From Spirodela intermedia (taxonomy: Eukaryota; Streptophyta; Magnoliopsida; Alismatales; Araceae): a DNA stretch of 64,000 nucleotides. Positions 28,353-40,800 of the stretch are shown here, one piece after another. The notes under the pieces are model-generated. The model was not told the origin of the DNA, did not search any database, and worked only from the letters and a program-made list of their open reading frames with translations. Each line of letters opens with the position of its first letter. Position 1 is the stretch's first letter. A program made the translations under genes and the position numbers. The stretch is from positions 10,819,878-10,883,877 of the forward strand of contig LR746264.1 in assembly GCA_902729315.2 (NCBI GenBank), in the 5' to 3' direction.

Positions 28353-28913
28353 ATGGGTGGTTTCCATGTCATATCATTTGCTTCCCTATGTTTACTTCTT
28401 TCTCTTTGGTCCTTGCTGCTCCTGCTGAATGCACACCTTCCCGACTTACCACCTGGGCCGTACAAGCTATTGAGGACTGAAGAGACCAAGGATGTACAGT
28501 TAGGGAAGCTGGGGGAGATGATGATCTCGATGCTGCCAGATGACCTCCCGTTTACCTTATTCGTCCCCTCAGAAAGTGCCTTCCAAGGCGTTCTTCAGCT
28601 GAATTCCAGTGACAGCCTTCTTGACCAGAAGGTTAACGAAACCTTTGCGATTCTTTCTCGTGTTATGGGGTTCTCCACCGTCCCTCTGCGTTTGGCTTCA
28701 AGAGAAGTGCCCACAAGGAAGGAGGTACTGCTCGATTCCGTGTCTGGGTTCAGGTTACATGCCCACAGACGCCCAGACGGAGCCCTCATCGTCAACAACG
28801 TTCGTGCTGAGCTAGCAGACATCACCAGGGGTGAGATCATGATTCACATCATGAGCGGTGTGCTCATGGATGCCGAGTTTGAACAATCATTCCGTCCTGA
28901 TTATGAAGACTAG
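28353..28913 (+). CDS. FAS1 (fasciclin) domain protein with N-terminal signal anchor
   Basis: Single coding exon of 186 residues. Residues ~7-27 form a hydrophobic stretch, a signal peptide or signal anchor. One FAS1 domain follows, with an H1-like block (FTLFVPSESAF) and an H2-like block (EIMIHIMSGVLMDAEFE). Short single-domain FAS1 proteins of this type (with LPPGPYKLLRTEE after the signal) are conserved in plants but have no assigned role. Larger fasciclin-like proteins act in cell adhesion and wall structure at the cell surface. There is no C-terminal GPI signal. An in-frame ATG at 28326 would add nine residues; I prefer 28353 because the hydrophobic segment then starts normally. The stop is 165 bases from that of the convergent SQD2 gene. 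Confidence 0.85.
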   Translation: MGGFHVISFASLCLLLSLWSLLLLLNAHLPDLPPGPYKLLRTEETKDVQLGKLGEMMISMLPDDLPFTLFVPSESAFQGVLQLNSSDSLLDQKVNETFAILSRVMGFSTVPLRLASREVPTRKEVLLDSVSGFRLHAHRRPDGALIVNNVRAELADITRGEIMIHIMSGVLMDAEFEQSFRPDYED

Positions 28914-29077
28914 AGGGAGAAATCCCTTCTTTCTTAAGAAGACTTCCTACAGTCCTCAACAGTTTCCGTTTTATTGCACAACCAGACGAAACAGGTCATC
29001 AGCAACATCTCCTAATGCTGGTATATACAGGAAATGGGGGAACACAGACTGGCAGTAACCACACGCTCCTACTATGA

Positions 29078-31906
29078 TCAGGTGTAGTTGACCTCCGGCG
29101 AACCAAAGATTCGCCTCACCAGCCACTCGACGGGTCTGAGCAGCTGGGCCCTCTTCTTCCTCCAGAACCAGATGGCGGCGTTATACTGCTCGTTGCGGAT
29201 CTTGAGGGTGGCGGCACGCCAGTCATGCTTCTCCATCTCCACCCTCGCCGCCTTCCCCATGGCCTCCCTGAACTCGCTGTCTGCCAGCAGCCGCTCCATC
29301 TTGCCGATGCAGTCATCAAGGTCGCCGGGGGAGAAGAGGAAGCCGGTGACTCCCTCCTGGTCCTCTGGGATGATGTCGGGTATTCCTCCAGCACGAGCCG
29401 CCACCACCGGCAGCCCCGACGACATGGCCTCCAGCACCACCAGGCCGAGGGTCTCCGATTCCGATGGCATCACAAACACATCGCCGCTCGCATAGGCCTG
29501 GGACAGCTCCTCGCCGTGCAGCATCCCTGTGAACACCGCCGGCATCCCCACAAACAACTTCTCGAGCTCCTCCCTGCCATGACAGCAGCCGCCTCAGTGA
29601 ATGATTTCGTGCAGAGATGATGCCAAACCAAGAACCAGAAAGCAAGGATGGGTGGGGGAACCTGTATGGTCCATCTCCTACGAAGGCGATTCGAGCATGT
29701 GGGAGTCTGTCCATCACCCTGCGGAGTCAAACCCCATGTGCAGCTGATCAGATGCGGAGCATCTATACCGATGCGTTGATGGTTCGAATGTGAAGGAACG
29801 CCCAACGTATGAACATGAAGAAATATTGACGGATAATCCAGGAGAACGCAGAAAGCGGCCCCTTTTCTTTGAGAAGGTGGTCAACGGCAGAAGACCTGCA
29901 GACGAACGACGAAGGAAAGCATCGGGAGAAGGAGAACTAACTTTTTGAGGAAATCCAAACTCTTTTCAGCTCCGAGCCGTCCGACATGAACTACGAGGGG
30001 CCTTTCTGGTTCACCGCCACTGAGAAATTTTTTTTTCAGTCTCCTTCCTCATTTCCGTTGCAAAGCAGGTTGTTGACAGAGAGGGGCGGGAGGGAAGCAG
30101 CTTACCTCAATCTTACCCTCATTTCATGGTTACGGTGACTGGGGTGGAAGCTGTTGGAGTCCACACCCTTGTTCCAGAGGCGTATCTTGTGAGCTACAGA
30201 AGTAAACCACCCTCATTGACTTCTCCACCAAGGAGGCCACAAGGTCAAACATAGCCAACATATGAAATATGAGATGCACCAACCTGCCGTCACCTGAGCA
30301 ACCAATAGGTCCCTCCCAATGGCAGCCGACGGAACCAACGTAAGGTCAGCTGCCCTGTGGAGAAATTCTAGGAGACGGAGGAGAGAGAGGAGAAAATAAA
30401 AAAGAGTCAACGAGTGGAATGCCCACACACGCAGAAGAGTCAGTCAAACTTTAAGCGATTGGAAGGAGGGCGCTTACTTATGATGAGCCACATGGGCTTC
30501 ACCAGCCAACTGAAGGTGTATCTAGGGATATATCTGCAAAGAAATGGGAATAGTCTTCATCACTAAAGTCATAGGAAGTCAACGCTACTTCACCACAGCT
30601 GCTCAAATGAAGATCAGCAGCAGTCAAGGAACAAGTGATTCGAAGGAAACAACAGACTGCTGTCTTGAGTCAGACAAGGGGCGATACAGAAGATAAGGCT
30701 ACTGGATGATCAGCCTGCTGGGTTACACGCCTAAACATGAGTTGCTGGCATCAAGAAAGAGCAGCGAGGAGCAAGCCGCTCTGATCTGTATTGATTATAT
30801 TCACCCTACACTCCTACAATTTTGGAGTCACCAAAGGATATATACTTATAGACCAATAAACTACATCGCACAGCATACTCGCCCGATAGATAAATAAATA
30901 AATAAGTGCAGATTTGTCATCTCACCCGATTAAGAAAGAGGGCAACTTACATGGGAACATGAGTGTGATAGGACATAACCAGGGGGACGCAGAGCAATTT
31001 TGCTATTATGAGCGCACCAAATACCTGGACCGAGAGGGAAATTAAAAAATATTCGGGAACAATAATGACGATTTATTAAGGGGGCAAGGGCGGGCATTAC
31101 CATGATCCCCGGCGATGATGCGTGTATTATGTCGGGCTTAAAGTTTGCCACTTGAGAGATTATGCGCGGGCTGAGGGCTAGAGAGAGAGGCACTTTTGTG
31201 TACCAGGGGCAGGGAAAGCTGGATTGAGAGCAAGAACCATCAGCAGCATGCAAGGAATCTATTGAGAAGAAGACGGGCATCACTAAAAAGAAGTGCTGGA
31301 TATTTGACTGCAGATCTTCAGAGAAGGGTTGATCCTCATGGGTTAAAGTACTTATGGGAATTAGGCTAATGGGCTGCCGGCTATTTGACTTCACATATTC
31401 AGAGAAGGGTTGACCCTAATGGGTTAAAATTATTATGGGAATTAGGCTGCCAATCGATTTCAGTAAGCTCTTCCCATCGCATGGGAGGAAACAGCTAGGA
31501 GGAAATATGGGGGGAAACCAAGGGGTCCATAGCTTTGAAAACTGCTTGCGAGGCCTGAACCTGGGAACGAGAGGTGTAGACAGAAAAGGGATAAGGGCGG
31601 GCGCCTTCATATGGGTTAAGCGTACCTCCAAGAGCCAATTACTTTTGCCCCATAAAATTCTTCAGGCACGCCTTCATGGGTAGTCACAACAATGACCTAC
31701 AAGATCCCAAATCTGCTATCAAATATCGAATGAAACCACACAGCGGAGATAAAAATTAGGATCTATAAATTAAAATAATGATTTTGGAGCAATAATATGC
31801 CGCCATAAATGAATTTGCTTCTTGCCGGTCAATTTCCAGCCATACATTGCAGGTTAAAAAATGGCGTAATAATATACACAAAGGCACATACAAACACAGC
31901 GCGAGT

Positions 31907-31947
<41 letters not shown>

Positions 31948-32986
31948 TGGGCTAGCTAAGGGAAAATTTTCAGGAGGGACAATAATTTTGACAAAAAAAA
32001 ATAATATAATAGTTGATTACCTCATCACCCATCTCGCGGAGATACCTGATGAAATTCTGGAATCGGTTCTTGTATCCAGAAACATAACTGCGAATTGGAC
32101 AGGGAAATCAGGCATGCATCGTTGTCATAAACACCAAAACATATGGAAGAGGCATCAAAGTTAAACGATACAGACAGAAGACTCAAAAATGCCCCCCCAA
32201 TTTGGTGGCCAATTTGGGCAGAATCCCCGGAATATGCTCAATTCGATTAGTTAGCTGGCTTTTTTCCTTCCGAAGATTATCTGGGCATATGCTCATTTGG
32301 CCATCAATGAGCTTTAGATGGGTTGTCCGTCCTAGATACATGTAATTCCTATAGACAGTCGAGACATGCTTTTTCGAAATGAGAGAAGGCCATGAAGAAA
32401 AAAATCAGGAGCGAACCCACACACGGCCTTGGGTTCAGGTGTATTAATCAGGAAGCTAACATGAACTAATTAACGGGCCACCCCGGAAGAAAGAGAGGGG
32501 CAGCCAGAGGCACGGCACCTAGAATTCATACCCACGAGAAGGACTTTAGGATGAAAAAGCGACGAGGAGGCAGATATACTGAAGGGAAGGAGGAGAAAGA
32601 GTGGAGAGAGCTCACGAAAAAGGGGACGGCTCAACAAAGAGCGCAATGCGACGAGGTCTGGAGCTCCCAGAGGCGTCTGGGAGGAGGGAAGCATCGTCCT
32701 CCTCTGACATCTCCGCAGAATTTATCTCTTCGCCCGCAGTCATCTTCCCCCCTTTGGCCGACACGACCACGCACAACGCCCTCTTCCTCGGTTTAAACAC
32801 CGGGGAAGAAATCCTCAACCCCGACGAGCAAAGACGTGAGGGCGGTGGCCTGATGGGGAAAACGGGAAAGCAGAAGAATGGAGAAGAATGGGAAGAGGAC
32901 GAAAGAAAGGTCGAAGGTGGGCAATGAGGGGAGCAGGAGGGGACGGGACGGGGAGGAGCGAGAGAGAGACTTATAGGGGACGTCAT
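29078..32986 (-). CDS. SQD2: Sulfoquinovosyltransferase SQD2 (plastid sulfolipid synthase), 11 coding exons
   Basis: GT4-family glycosyltransferase that moves sulfoquinovose from UDP-sulfoquinovose to diacylglycerol, making thylakoid sulfolipid. Coding exons: 32986-32616, 32087-32021, 31696-31626, 31218-31101, 31024-30951, 30533-30478, 30367-30284, 30193-30106, 30019-29942, 29718-29662, 29573-29078. Phases agree throughout and give 519 residues (Arabidopsis 510). Exon 1 encodes a Ser/Pro-rich transit peptide, then PRRIALFVEPSPFS. Later landmarks are VSGYKNRFQNFIRYLREMGD, KPDIIHASSPGIM, SYHTHVP, AADLTLVPSAAIGRDL, RPLVVHVGRLGAEKSLDFL and the GT4 EX7E motif in SESETLGLVVLEAMSSGLPV. All sites are GT-AG. 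A GA microsatellite (31911-31945) lies in intron 2, between the exons ending at 32021 and starting at 31696. Unbroken and likely functional. Confidence 0.96.
31911..31945. repeat. (GA)n microsatellite in an SQD2 intron
   Basis: About 17 GA repeats (CT on the transcribed strand) between the SQD2 exons at 32087-32021 and 31696-31626. Confidence 0.93.
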
Positions 32987-33930
32987 TGCGGGGAGAAGTG
33001 GCGTGCTAAAACGGTGCTGTGGAGCTGGGTTTTCCGGGGGGGTGGAGGAGAGGAGAGCCCCCGGGGTGGGAATTGAGGAGGGCGGTAGAGAATCTGGGAA
33101 TTATGAGGGAGCCGAAGAGGGAATATACTCTCCGGACCAGAGAATCACCCGCAGGCATATGCTCTTCCTAGCCCCCGCAATCCCCCGGCCGCTCCCAAGG
33201 GGCTGTGCCCACCTCCCCCTTGCTCCCCCTCTCCGTCTCCGCTCCTGACGCCGACCCGCCTCGTTCTCACCCCGAGCCAGCACCCACAGGCCCCAAGTTA
33301 TCGTTTTGAATAACAGAGGAGAGAGAAAGTACTTGAGGGAGAGGGAGAGAGAGAGAGAACAAAACTAACACACTTCTCAGTCGCATAGAGTTTTTGCCAT
33401 GCGGGGCCCCCACGCATGTCTCCTCTCTCATAATCTTCATGACCCTTTCCAAGCCTCCTCCCCTCCCGGATGCGGATCTAACTAGCCCGGAAGATCTATC
33501 CCCCCCTCCCCAAAAAAAAGAAAAGAAAAGAAAAACAGCTGACAGCAGACGCATTTCTTGGACGAACCCGGCCCGGTCTCAACGCAGCATCTCACATAAC
33601 ATCCTCCGACGCGGTCCGTTGACCTTCTCATACCTTGGTTTCAAAGTGAAGATCCGACCGTTCAGCCCCGGCCGACGGTGCTCTAAATTTGCCCATTAAA
33701 TAACTGGCAACACAGTTTACACGGTTGCGTGCAGTTCGTGATCCGCAAGACGTGCCTCCCTCAACATGCCCCCAGAGATTATCTCCCGTTGGTCAGGAGT
33801 CTTTAGAAGCTAACCAATGGCTCATCCACTGGGCACATAAGAAGAAGCAGGTCATCAGGGACATTTTTCTAAGGTTGGGGACGTATGGTGCATGAATATA
33901 CACAATGACAGCAGACAAAGAGACATTAGG
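32987..33930. other. SQD2 upstream region
   Basis: Contains the SQD2 promoter and 5'UTR: purine-rich on the plus strand, with a short GA run at about 33340-33357 and C/A-rich tracts near 33500. No TATA element stands out and no other gene was seen. Confidence 0.4.
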
Positions 33931-35170
33931 CACGAGGAAGCTCATGGACCTCTGCGGGGAAGAAGATTCGCCTCGCTAGCGACTGGATGGATCTGAGAAG
34001 AAGTCAATGAGTGGATGCCCACGCACGCAGAAGAGCCGGTCAAACTTCAAGCAAGGATTGGAAGGAGTACGCTTACTTATGATGAGCCACATTGACGTTC
34101 CTCACCAGCCAGCTGAAGGTGTGTCTAGGGATACATCTGTAAACAGATGGCGATAGTATTCATCACTGAAGTCCAAAGGAAGTCAACGCTACTTTAACAT
34201 AGCTCCTCAGATGAGCGGCTGACAGAATGACATTTGTTTCCACACCCAATCACACAAGATTAAAGGAACCAGTAATTCAAAGATAACAATAGATTAAAAT
34301 TAGAACCAGACAAGAGAAGATACAGCCGAGTTAGTCTCGTAGATCATTAAGATTTTGCATACCAAAACAAACTTGCCAGCATTAAGAAAAGGGTAAGTAC
34401 CTCCTAATATATTGGAAATAAATTCATGCAAAAAGAATATAATATATTCTTGGAATATATTAGTACTATGCATCAGAACCACGCAATCTTATTGAAAAGA
34501 TATTCGAGATATTAGTAGTATGTTTAGTAACTGAAATTATACGTGCCTCCATTTGGTGTTTTACATCACTTTTTCGTGCATTCCAGGGTGAGGCGGGATG
34601 TTCCTACAGAAATTTTGGATTCTTTTAAAAAAAGGCTAGAAAGCACTTCATCAGAAAATTTCTACGACGTTGTAGTCATCAAAGAATGATTATGAAAACA
34701 AGATCAGGATTGCACTGCCGCTCTCCTTGCCCGCCCCATCCGCCCTTAGTCAGCTAACCAAGAATCACAGTTCCCTTTCATCCGGATTTCCCTTCTTGCG
34801 CCTAGAAGTCAACCGTGCTTTCCGGAAAGACGGAATAAGATGGATTTAGTTCCTTCTCTGAACCGCCTACTTAAAAGTGGAAGTTCAGGTTCGTAAGCGG
34901 AAGCGGGAGTAATGGAAGTAGCTGTTTGTTTCTGGCTTAAAACGGGCATCTAATATTTAGATGAGTTATCTATATATTTTACATTCACATGGAAAGAAAT
35001 ATTGGTCAGTGAGATATCCGTTCCTGAAATCTCATTGCGGCAAATAATCCCTGGCGAAGATGCATGTACTATGTCTGGCTTAAGCGTCTCCACCTGAGAG
35101 ATAATCCCAGGACTGAGCGAGGGACAGTGGCACCTCTACGTACAATGGACAGGGAAAGCCGAAGTGACGC
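33930..35170 (-). pseudogene. Decayed partial copy of SQD2
   Basis: Segments match the neighbouring SQD2 gene in the same order and strand. About 33940-33995 resembles the end of the last SQD2 exon (RRIFF-PAEV for RRIFGSPEV). About 34003-34145 matches the intron and the exon encoding IPRYTFSWLV. About 34230-34390 follows intron sequence. About 35040-35165 matches the exon encoding FPCPWY through HASSPGI. The exons between are deleted. The IPRYTFSW exon carries a +2 shift; the FPCPW exon lacks two bases and its donor GT is lost. Exons and introns are both present, so this is a DNA-level tandem duplication rather than a retrocopy. It cannot encode an enzyme. Confidence 0.82.
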
Positions 35171-37122
35171 CAAAGAAAGACGAGCAGAAGATAGTTTTCA
35201 GAGAGGAAGATGGGAATCAATACCTAGTTCAAGGTGATTATTGAGACTATAAATGAGAAACTTTATATAATTTAAAGATTAGTATTAATGCACAAACAGT
35301 GAAGGGTCCTAATAAGCAAAGTTATTCCGCGAGTTCAGATCAAGGGCCTCCTTTTCATATAAACGGAAGAGAATCTAGTTGTTTGTTTAGAGAATTTGTA
35401 ATTGATAACTTCTGAAACTAAGGAGATAATGCCGCCATGGTCATAAAACCACTGTGAATGGATATAAATATCGAGTAATATACGCGGTGTTGAGTGTGCG
35501 TGGGTGCGTGCATGCGCGCGTGCGTGGGTGCGTGTTGAGGGGGGAGAGAGAGAGAGAGAGAGTTGGAGTTGGCGTTGGCGTTCACGTTGGCGTTGGCGGG
35601 CGGCTTCATTACGTGTAACCGGAGCCCGGGCCCCCGTCACTCTCCGTTCAGCTGCTGGCAGCCTGTCGCACGTGTCCTCAGAAACTGAGTGTCACACGAT
35701 AGAGCTGGCCTTGGTCGTCGTCCGAAGCTCCTAAACATGTATGGCCTTGGTCATCGTCGCGACACCAAGGAGCCCGCTTCTCTCTCCAGGGCTTTCGGAA
35801 GTTCTTTAACTCGCTGGGGAGAGGTAATCTCAACTCTAAGATAATGCAAAACAGAGAACAGCCCTTCCTTCCCTTAACACGACCTTAATATACCCCTTAA
35901 CCACCGATTAGCTGTGGTCAAACCTTTCCAAGAATTACCACCACACATCATTACGCGGGTGACCCCGAGTCCAGGCTGAGTCAACGTGGGCGGAGATCGG
36001 ACGATCCGTACGGAACCCGAGTGGAGGAATATTTTCCTGATATTCAATAAATATCCTGGGACGAAAAAATGGACAGCGATATTCATACGTAAACCCTCGT
36101 CATGGGCCTGGTGGGCTATAAATTAGTGGGCTGGCTCACTATTGGACTGTATGGTCAAGTATCCTGCCATGCAGATTTTGACCTTTAATTATCGTCCCCC
36201 GTTAATCAATTCCTCTTCTGGAAAGCCTGAGGTCCAAGTTCCCGTCGCACATTTAGATCGTCGTCCCGGTTCTCTTCTGAGGTGCGACAGCTAGAGAGAG
36301 AGAGAGAGAGAGAGAGAGGCCCCAAGGGGATGGAAGGACGACGGTGACTGGTTGCTCGCAAAGCAGGAACAGGGAGGCACATCGTGAGCCGAGTTGTCTC
36401 TGACGGGGATGACAGGACGGGGACTCGGTGGCCCACGGGCTCTACGGGAGACTCCTCATTGAGCAGCAGGGGGAGAGATCCGTCCATGTCCGAGTCGGCC
36501 CAGCCGACTACCCAGGCCACCGCCGGTGCTAGCGGCGGCTTTAACGCCTCCCCCACCACGACAGCGCCGGTGGAATCTCCCAGTGCCCCCACAAACTGAC
36601 GCCCCACACATGAAACCCCGACGACGACGGCGGTGTAAGAGCCAGAAGCAGAGCGCTCGCTGCCGGGCAATCCTACGCACCCAAGATGGGAGATCATGTC
36701 TCGGACCCCCTCTCCCGCCAATGACAAGAAAAGGGAGATCTTCCGGCAAATTTTCATGGCCCATCTCTCTCTCGCTCTCTCTCACAAAAGCATAGCTGGA
36801 TCGGGGGAGGGAGGGGGGGGGTTATGGTGCGTCCTCATTCCCCGAGCTCGCTCACTGGCTGCTCCACTGGGCCTCCATTATTTCCTCTTCAAGGCCCTCC
36901 TCTCCCTCCTCGCACCCTGCACGAGTGTCGGGAGAGACAGATACTTGGGCAAATAGGTGCACCACCCCGGCCCCACCACACTCCTCACCAGCAGACCATC
37001 ACCAAGCATATATTCCCCTTGCCCTCCCTCTCTCTCTCTCTCTCTCTAAAATAGGCGTCAAAGGGGGCGAGCATTCGCTCATTCAGTCTCTCCTCCCCTC
37101 ACCCCTCGCATCGTCCGGCGCC
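35171..37122. other. Spacer between the SQD2 pseudogene and the small basic-protein gene
   Basis: No recognisable protein gene. Contains a TG/GC-rich and GA run at about 35495-35570, a GA run at 36293-36319 and a CT run at 37028-37047. The last of these is probably in the 5'UTR or promoter of the next gene. Open frames at 36206-36800 on both strands overlap each other and look like GC-rich chance frames. Confidence 0.5.
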
Positions 37123-37476
37123 ATGTCGAGGAACGGCAGCAAGCGGGTGACCTTCAGCCCCGACGCCTCCACGAGGCCCGCCGCCACGCCCCGGGCGGAG
37201 CGGAGCTTGGCGAATATGCGTGCCCCTCCCAAGGGCTTCCGCCGCCGGCTGTGCCGCAACTTACCGGGGGCGAGGTTCTTCAAGCGCGCCGGTGAGAACG
37301 CCGCGAGAGCGCTGTGCTTCATCCCCGGCCGGCGCAGGGGAGGAGGAGCCAAGGTTTCCCCCCGGGGCTTTCCCGGCCGGCTCCACCCTTCCTCCCCTCA
37401 AGAAGAATCGCACACCGCCGAGGCCATCGAGGACTGCATCAGGTTCATCAACTCTTCCTCCACCCGGAAGCCATAG
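37123..37476 (+). CDS. Small basic plant protein with KRVTFSP and C-terminal AEAIEDCIRFINSSS motifs
   Basis: 117 residues, single exon, rich in Arg and Gly. It starts MSRNGSKRVTFSPD and ends near HTAEAIEDCIRFINSSS. This N- and C-terminal motif pair is shared by a small plant-specific family, some members of which carry the database name 'josephin-like' although no catalytic josephin domain is present. The function is unknown; the basic middle part could bind nucleic acid or membranes (inference). An open frame continues 66 codons upstream through a CT-repeat-encoded Leu-Ser run. I reject that extension because the conserved family N-terminus begins at 37123. It converges with the TRM7-like gene, whose stop lies 355 bases away. 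Confidence 0.75.
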   Translation: MSRNGSKRVTFSPDASTRPAATPRAERSLANMRAPPKGFRRRLCRNLPGARFFKRAGENAARALCFIPGRRRGGGAKVSPRGFPGRLHPSSPQEESHTAEAIEDCIRFINSSSTRKP

Positions 37477-37830
37477 CCATCCCTGTACACGTTACATGGT
37501 CTTCTTCCGCCTGCTCTTTACTCATTCTACTCTCTTCTACTCTCTTCTACTCTGTGTCTCTCTGTGAGGGGAGAGGAGAGGAGGGTGGGGGAATCTGGGC
37601 GGGGGAATAATGGAATCTCACCGTCCGTCGAGGACAGTTGTCAAAACCACGCTAGATGATTGATATATAAGCGGCAGCTCGGGGAATCGCCTAAAGAATC
37701 TTGACACAAGAATAAGGGAGAGAGAGCAGCCTGGCATGACAGAGGACGGCGACAGGTTGAGGACCCAGGTCAACCAGTTGACTGAGCCCACTGGGTCGCC
37801 ATCGTCCTCTAATGCATCAGACGTAAAAAT

Positions 37831-40800
37831 TTAAATACGAGGAGCCGTTTCCTCGTCAGGGTTCGAGAGAGAGGGAGTCTCTCTCTTCTCGGAAGCTTTC
37901 TTCAGCTCCAAGGCGGTCTTGTATGGGGGGGCGATTGGGGGCTGCACCGGATCCAAGCTCCGGTAGGAAGCGCCGCCCTCTGCGGCGGCGGGGAGCGGGT
38001 AGGACCGGTCGGAGTCGTAGCCGCTCAGATCCCCGCAGGCCAGGAACGGGATGTAGACCTTGTTCGGACCCTCCAGCCAGCCGCTGCCGCAATCTGCCGG
38101 AAGGAATGGAGAGGGAAGAAGCTCCTCCCGAATGAGAGCTTTGGTTTGGTGCGGAAGAACCGAACCCTTATCATGCAGAGATTCGGCAATCGATGGGAAA
38201 GATGGATTTGCTTACCCAGATCGCTGCTCCCAGAAGGGCTTCCGATTTTTTCCAAAAGCCGGTGCAGGTCTTTCTCGTTAAATTGTTCTGGAGGGGAGTA
38301 ATTTTCGCAAACTGCGAATGCCTCTGGAACGCAGAAAGAAAGAGCAGTCAGATTCTTCTCCAGAGGATCGAGGAAAACGGGCAACAGATCATTTTCGTCG
38401 AGATCGCGCAAAATGAGTTATTCGTATGTGAAGATCTCGATCGAACGAGAAAGCTCTATCTGTGATTCCTGAAGCAGAACAAGCACGCGCGATTCAATTC
38501 GTCAGCGTGAAAAGCCTTTGGTTCATAGCAATGACATAATTTGGCAGCGGAAACCATATGTCGCCCGTCAAAACAGCATCCCTATTATCAATTTTTTCCC
38601 AAGAACTGGTAGAAATTGTTCGCTCAATCACAAACCCATTCATGAAGGAATTTATTGGTATTTTTGCCCTAAAAAAAACATCGAAACTCATAATCATGTT
38701 TAAAGAAGAAAAAAAACCAGAAAAATCTCAAATCTTGTCTCAATCACTTTCCTTCAAACCTCTATACTGAAGCACAAGCTTCAGCAGGCCTCGCTCACAT
38801 GCAACATAAAACCAAAAATTAAAAGAAAAAGCAACATAGAACTAATCCCTTAAAACCAGGAAGAAATGCGGACGAGAGAAAGAAACAAGAAAATCAATGA
38901 CAACATTATCCAGGAGGTGAAGAAGGTTCGAGTATCTAGAAAATTTGATGATGGCAATTAAATAACGTGGTTCACCAATGCTGGAATTGCGACTGCTCTT
39001 TGGTTTGGCAAAGGTGACACTTGAAAAGAACAATTTCAGCTGCAAAAAGAGAACATCCGTAGGTCACATTGCCTATAGAATTAGCTAGATAAATCATTTG
39101 CTGCATAAATTTGCCAAATTTAAGCCCAAAAAATGCCAAAAAGCACTAGTTACAGAAGAAGAAATGGCTCACAAGTTCAAGAAGCGTATGTTCATGCTCT
39201 ATTTTATTGGGTAGGACCGAAATAAAGATAGTATCATACATCATTCGGCAATATCAAGGAAGATCTCGGGAAGAACAAATTAATTCAGCAGCTCTTCATG
39301 GGATGAAGAACAAGGGCGTATCTCCCTATGCACAATGGTTGGCAATATTCTTATTTTCATTACTGATGAATGACGGCTTCAAATTCCAGCGTTAAATTTC
39401 AGGGAAGCAGGATGCGCCAGAGAGAAGGAAACACAAATAACAACAGAAAGAAAATGTATCTTACTTGGCAATATAGAAGACTGGTGTCTTTACCACGAAA
39501 TATCTTCGCAATAAATTTCCCACCCACACGTAGCACATGAGTGACAATTGTCAGAGCCTGCAGAAGTCAACTATGCTGTAAAGTTTAAAGACAAACACCA
39601 TACAAAAGCTAGAATCAGATATGCTGATCGTAAATAATTAACAGTATCACACTAAATGGGAACTGAATGGCAATTGAAATTCTTCAAAGAGAGAATAAGA
39701 CCAAAGCCGAAGGAATTTTATTTTTTTTAACAATATTATCTACAGAAGCTATGAAGCAACTATGTTAAAAAAAAGTTGCGACAGACAAAATGCTTGTTAT
39801 TTATTGATACTTCTCTGAGTAAAAATATACAGGAAATGAGAACAGATATTGAGGCACTCACTGCCAGTATAAGTTGCGCCTGAACGAACTCGTCCATATC
39901 ATGGAGTCCTGTAACTGCATTAAATAATGCTAGTCATATGCCACGTCTTTGTGCTGTCAACAGAGGACAAGGAAATCTATTCTTTACTCACCATCAGGGG
40001 CGCCGTCACAAACAACCAGATCAGCTTTGCATCCATCGAAGTGGTTAATAACCTAACACCGAAAATTTTCACTTTACCCATAGTAAGTTTTGGATGCTTT
40101 GCTGAAATATACTGAACAACAGCTCTGGCAATATCTAAAAACATATAAAAAAGGAAACGACCGCACTAGAATGGGATAATATGAAAAAAAAGGGGGACTT
40201 CAACAAACCTTGCCTTTACATAAGGTAAAAAATAAGTGCATCACATTAATATGAAAAGATCAATCAGAAATCACGACCCATAACACGAACATAATTCTGA
40301 GAATAAATTGAAATAATCTAGCAATGCCTACCACTTCAGCTGTTCGAGCATTTGTGATGTCTCCCTGAATCTGAATTACACCATCAATGGGTGCCATTGG
40401 TTGTAAGTCAATAGCCACAATGAGAGGAAGGTCATGATCTCTGTGTTTAAACGGTAAGAAATATCAGCACTTGCACGGTGGAGGACGAGCAACTGTAGAG
40501 GATACGAGACTTTAAAAAAAAAAGCCAATTAGAGAGAACATTGGATGTGCCAGTGATGAATATAAATTGGGCAGTTTCATTAGGAAAATCTGAGACAGTT
40601 TCATTTGATCTTCTCCAAAAACAGATATATCAACGGAGTTAAAAGAAATCAAAGAATCGTGCGTACGAGAAAAAGAAACCAAATAAGTAAAAGATAAAGC
40701 AAAAAGGCACCTGGATTCTGGTGAAGATTTGGCTGGGAGGTAGAGCTTTCGACTCAACACCTGCAGGTTGTTAAAATGATGCAGTGTCTCAGAGATCAAC

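Noticed and set aside
30354-30360. CTCCACAG as acceptor for the SQD2 exon beginning AADLTLV
   Set aside because: Using CTCCTAG 13 bases upstream restores the conserved KFLHR residues and the correct phase, so the nearer AG is not the splice site.
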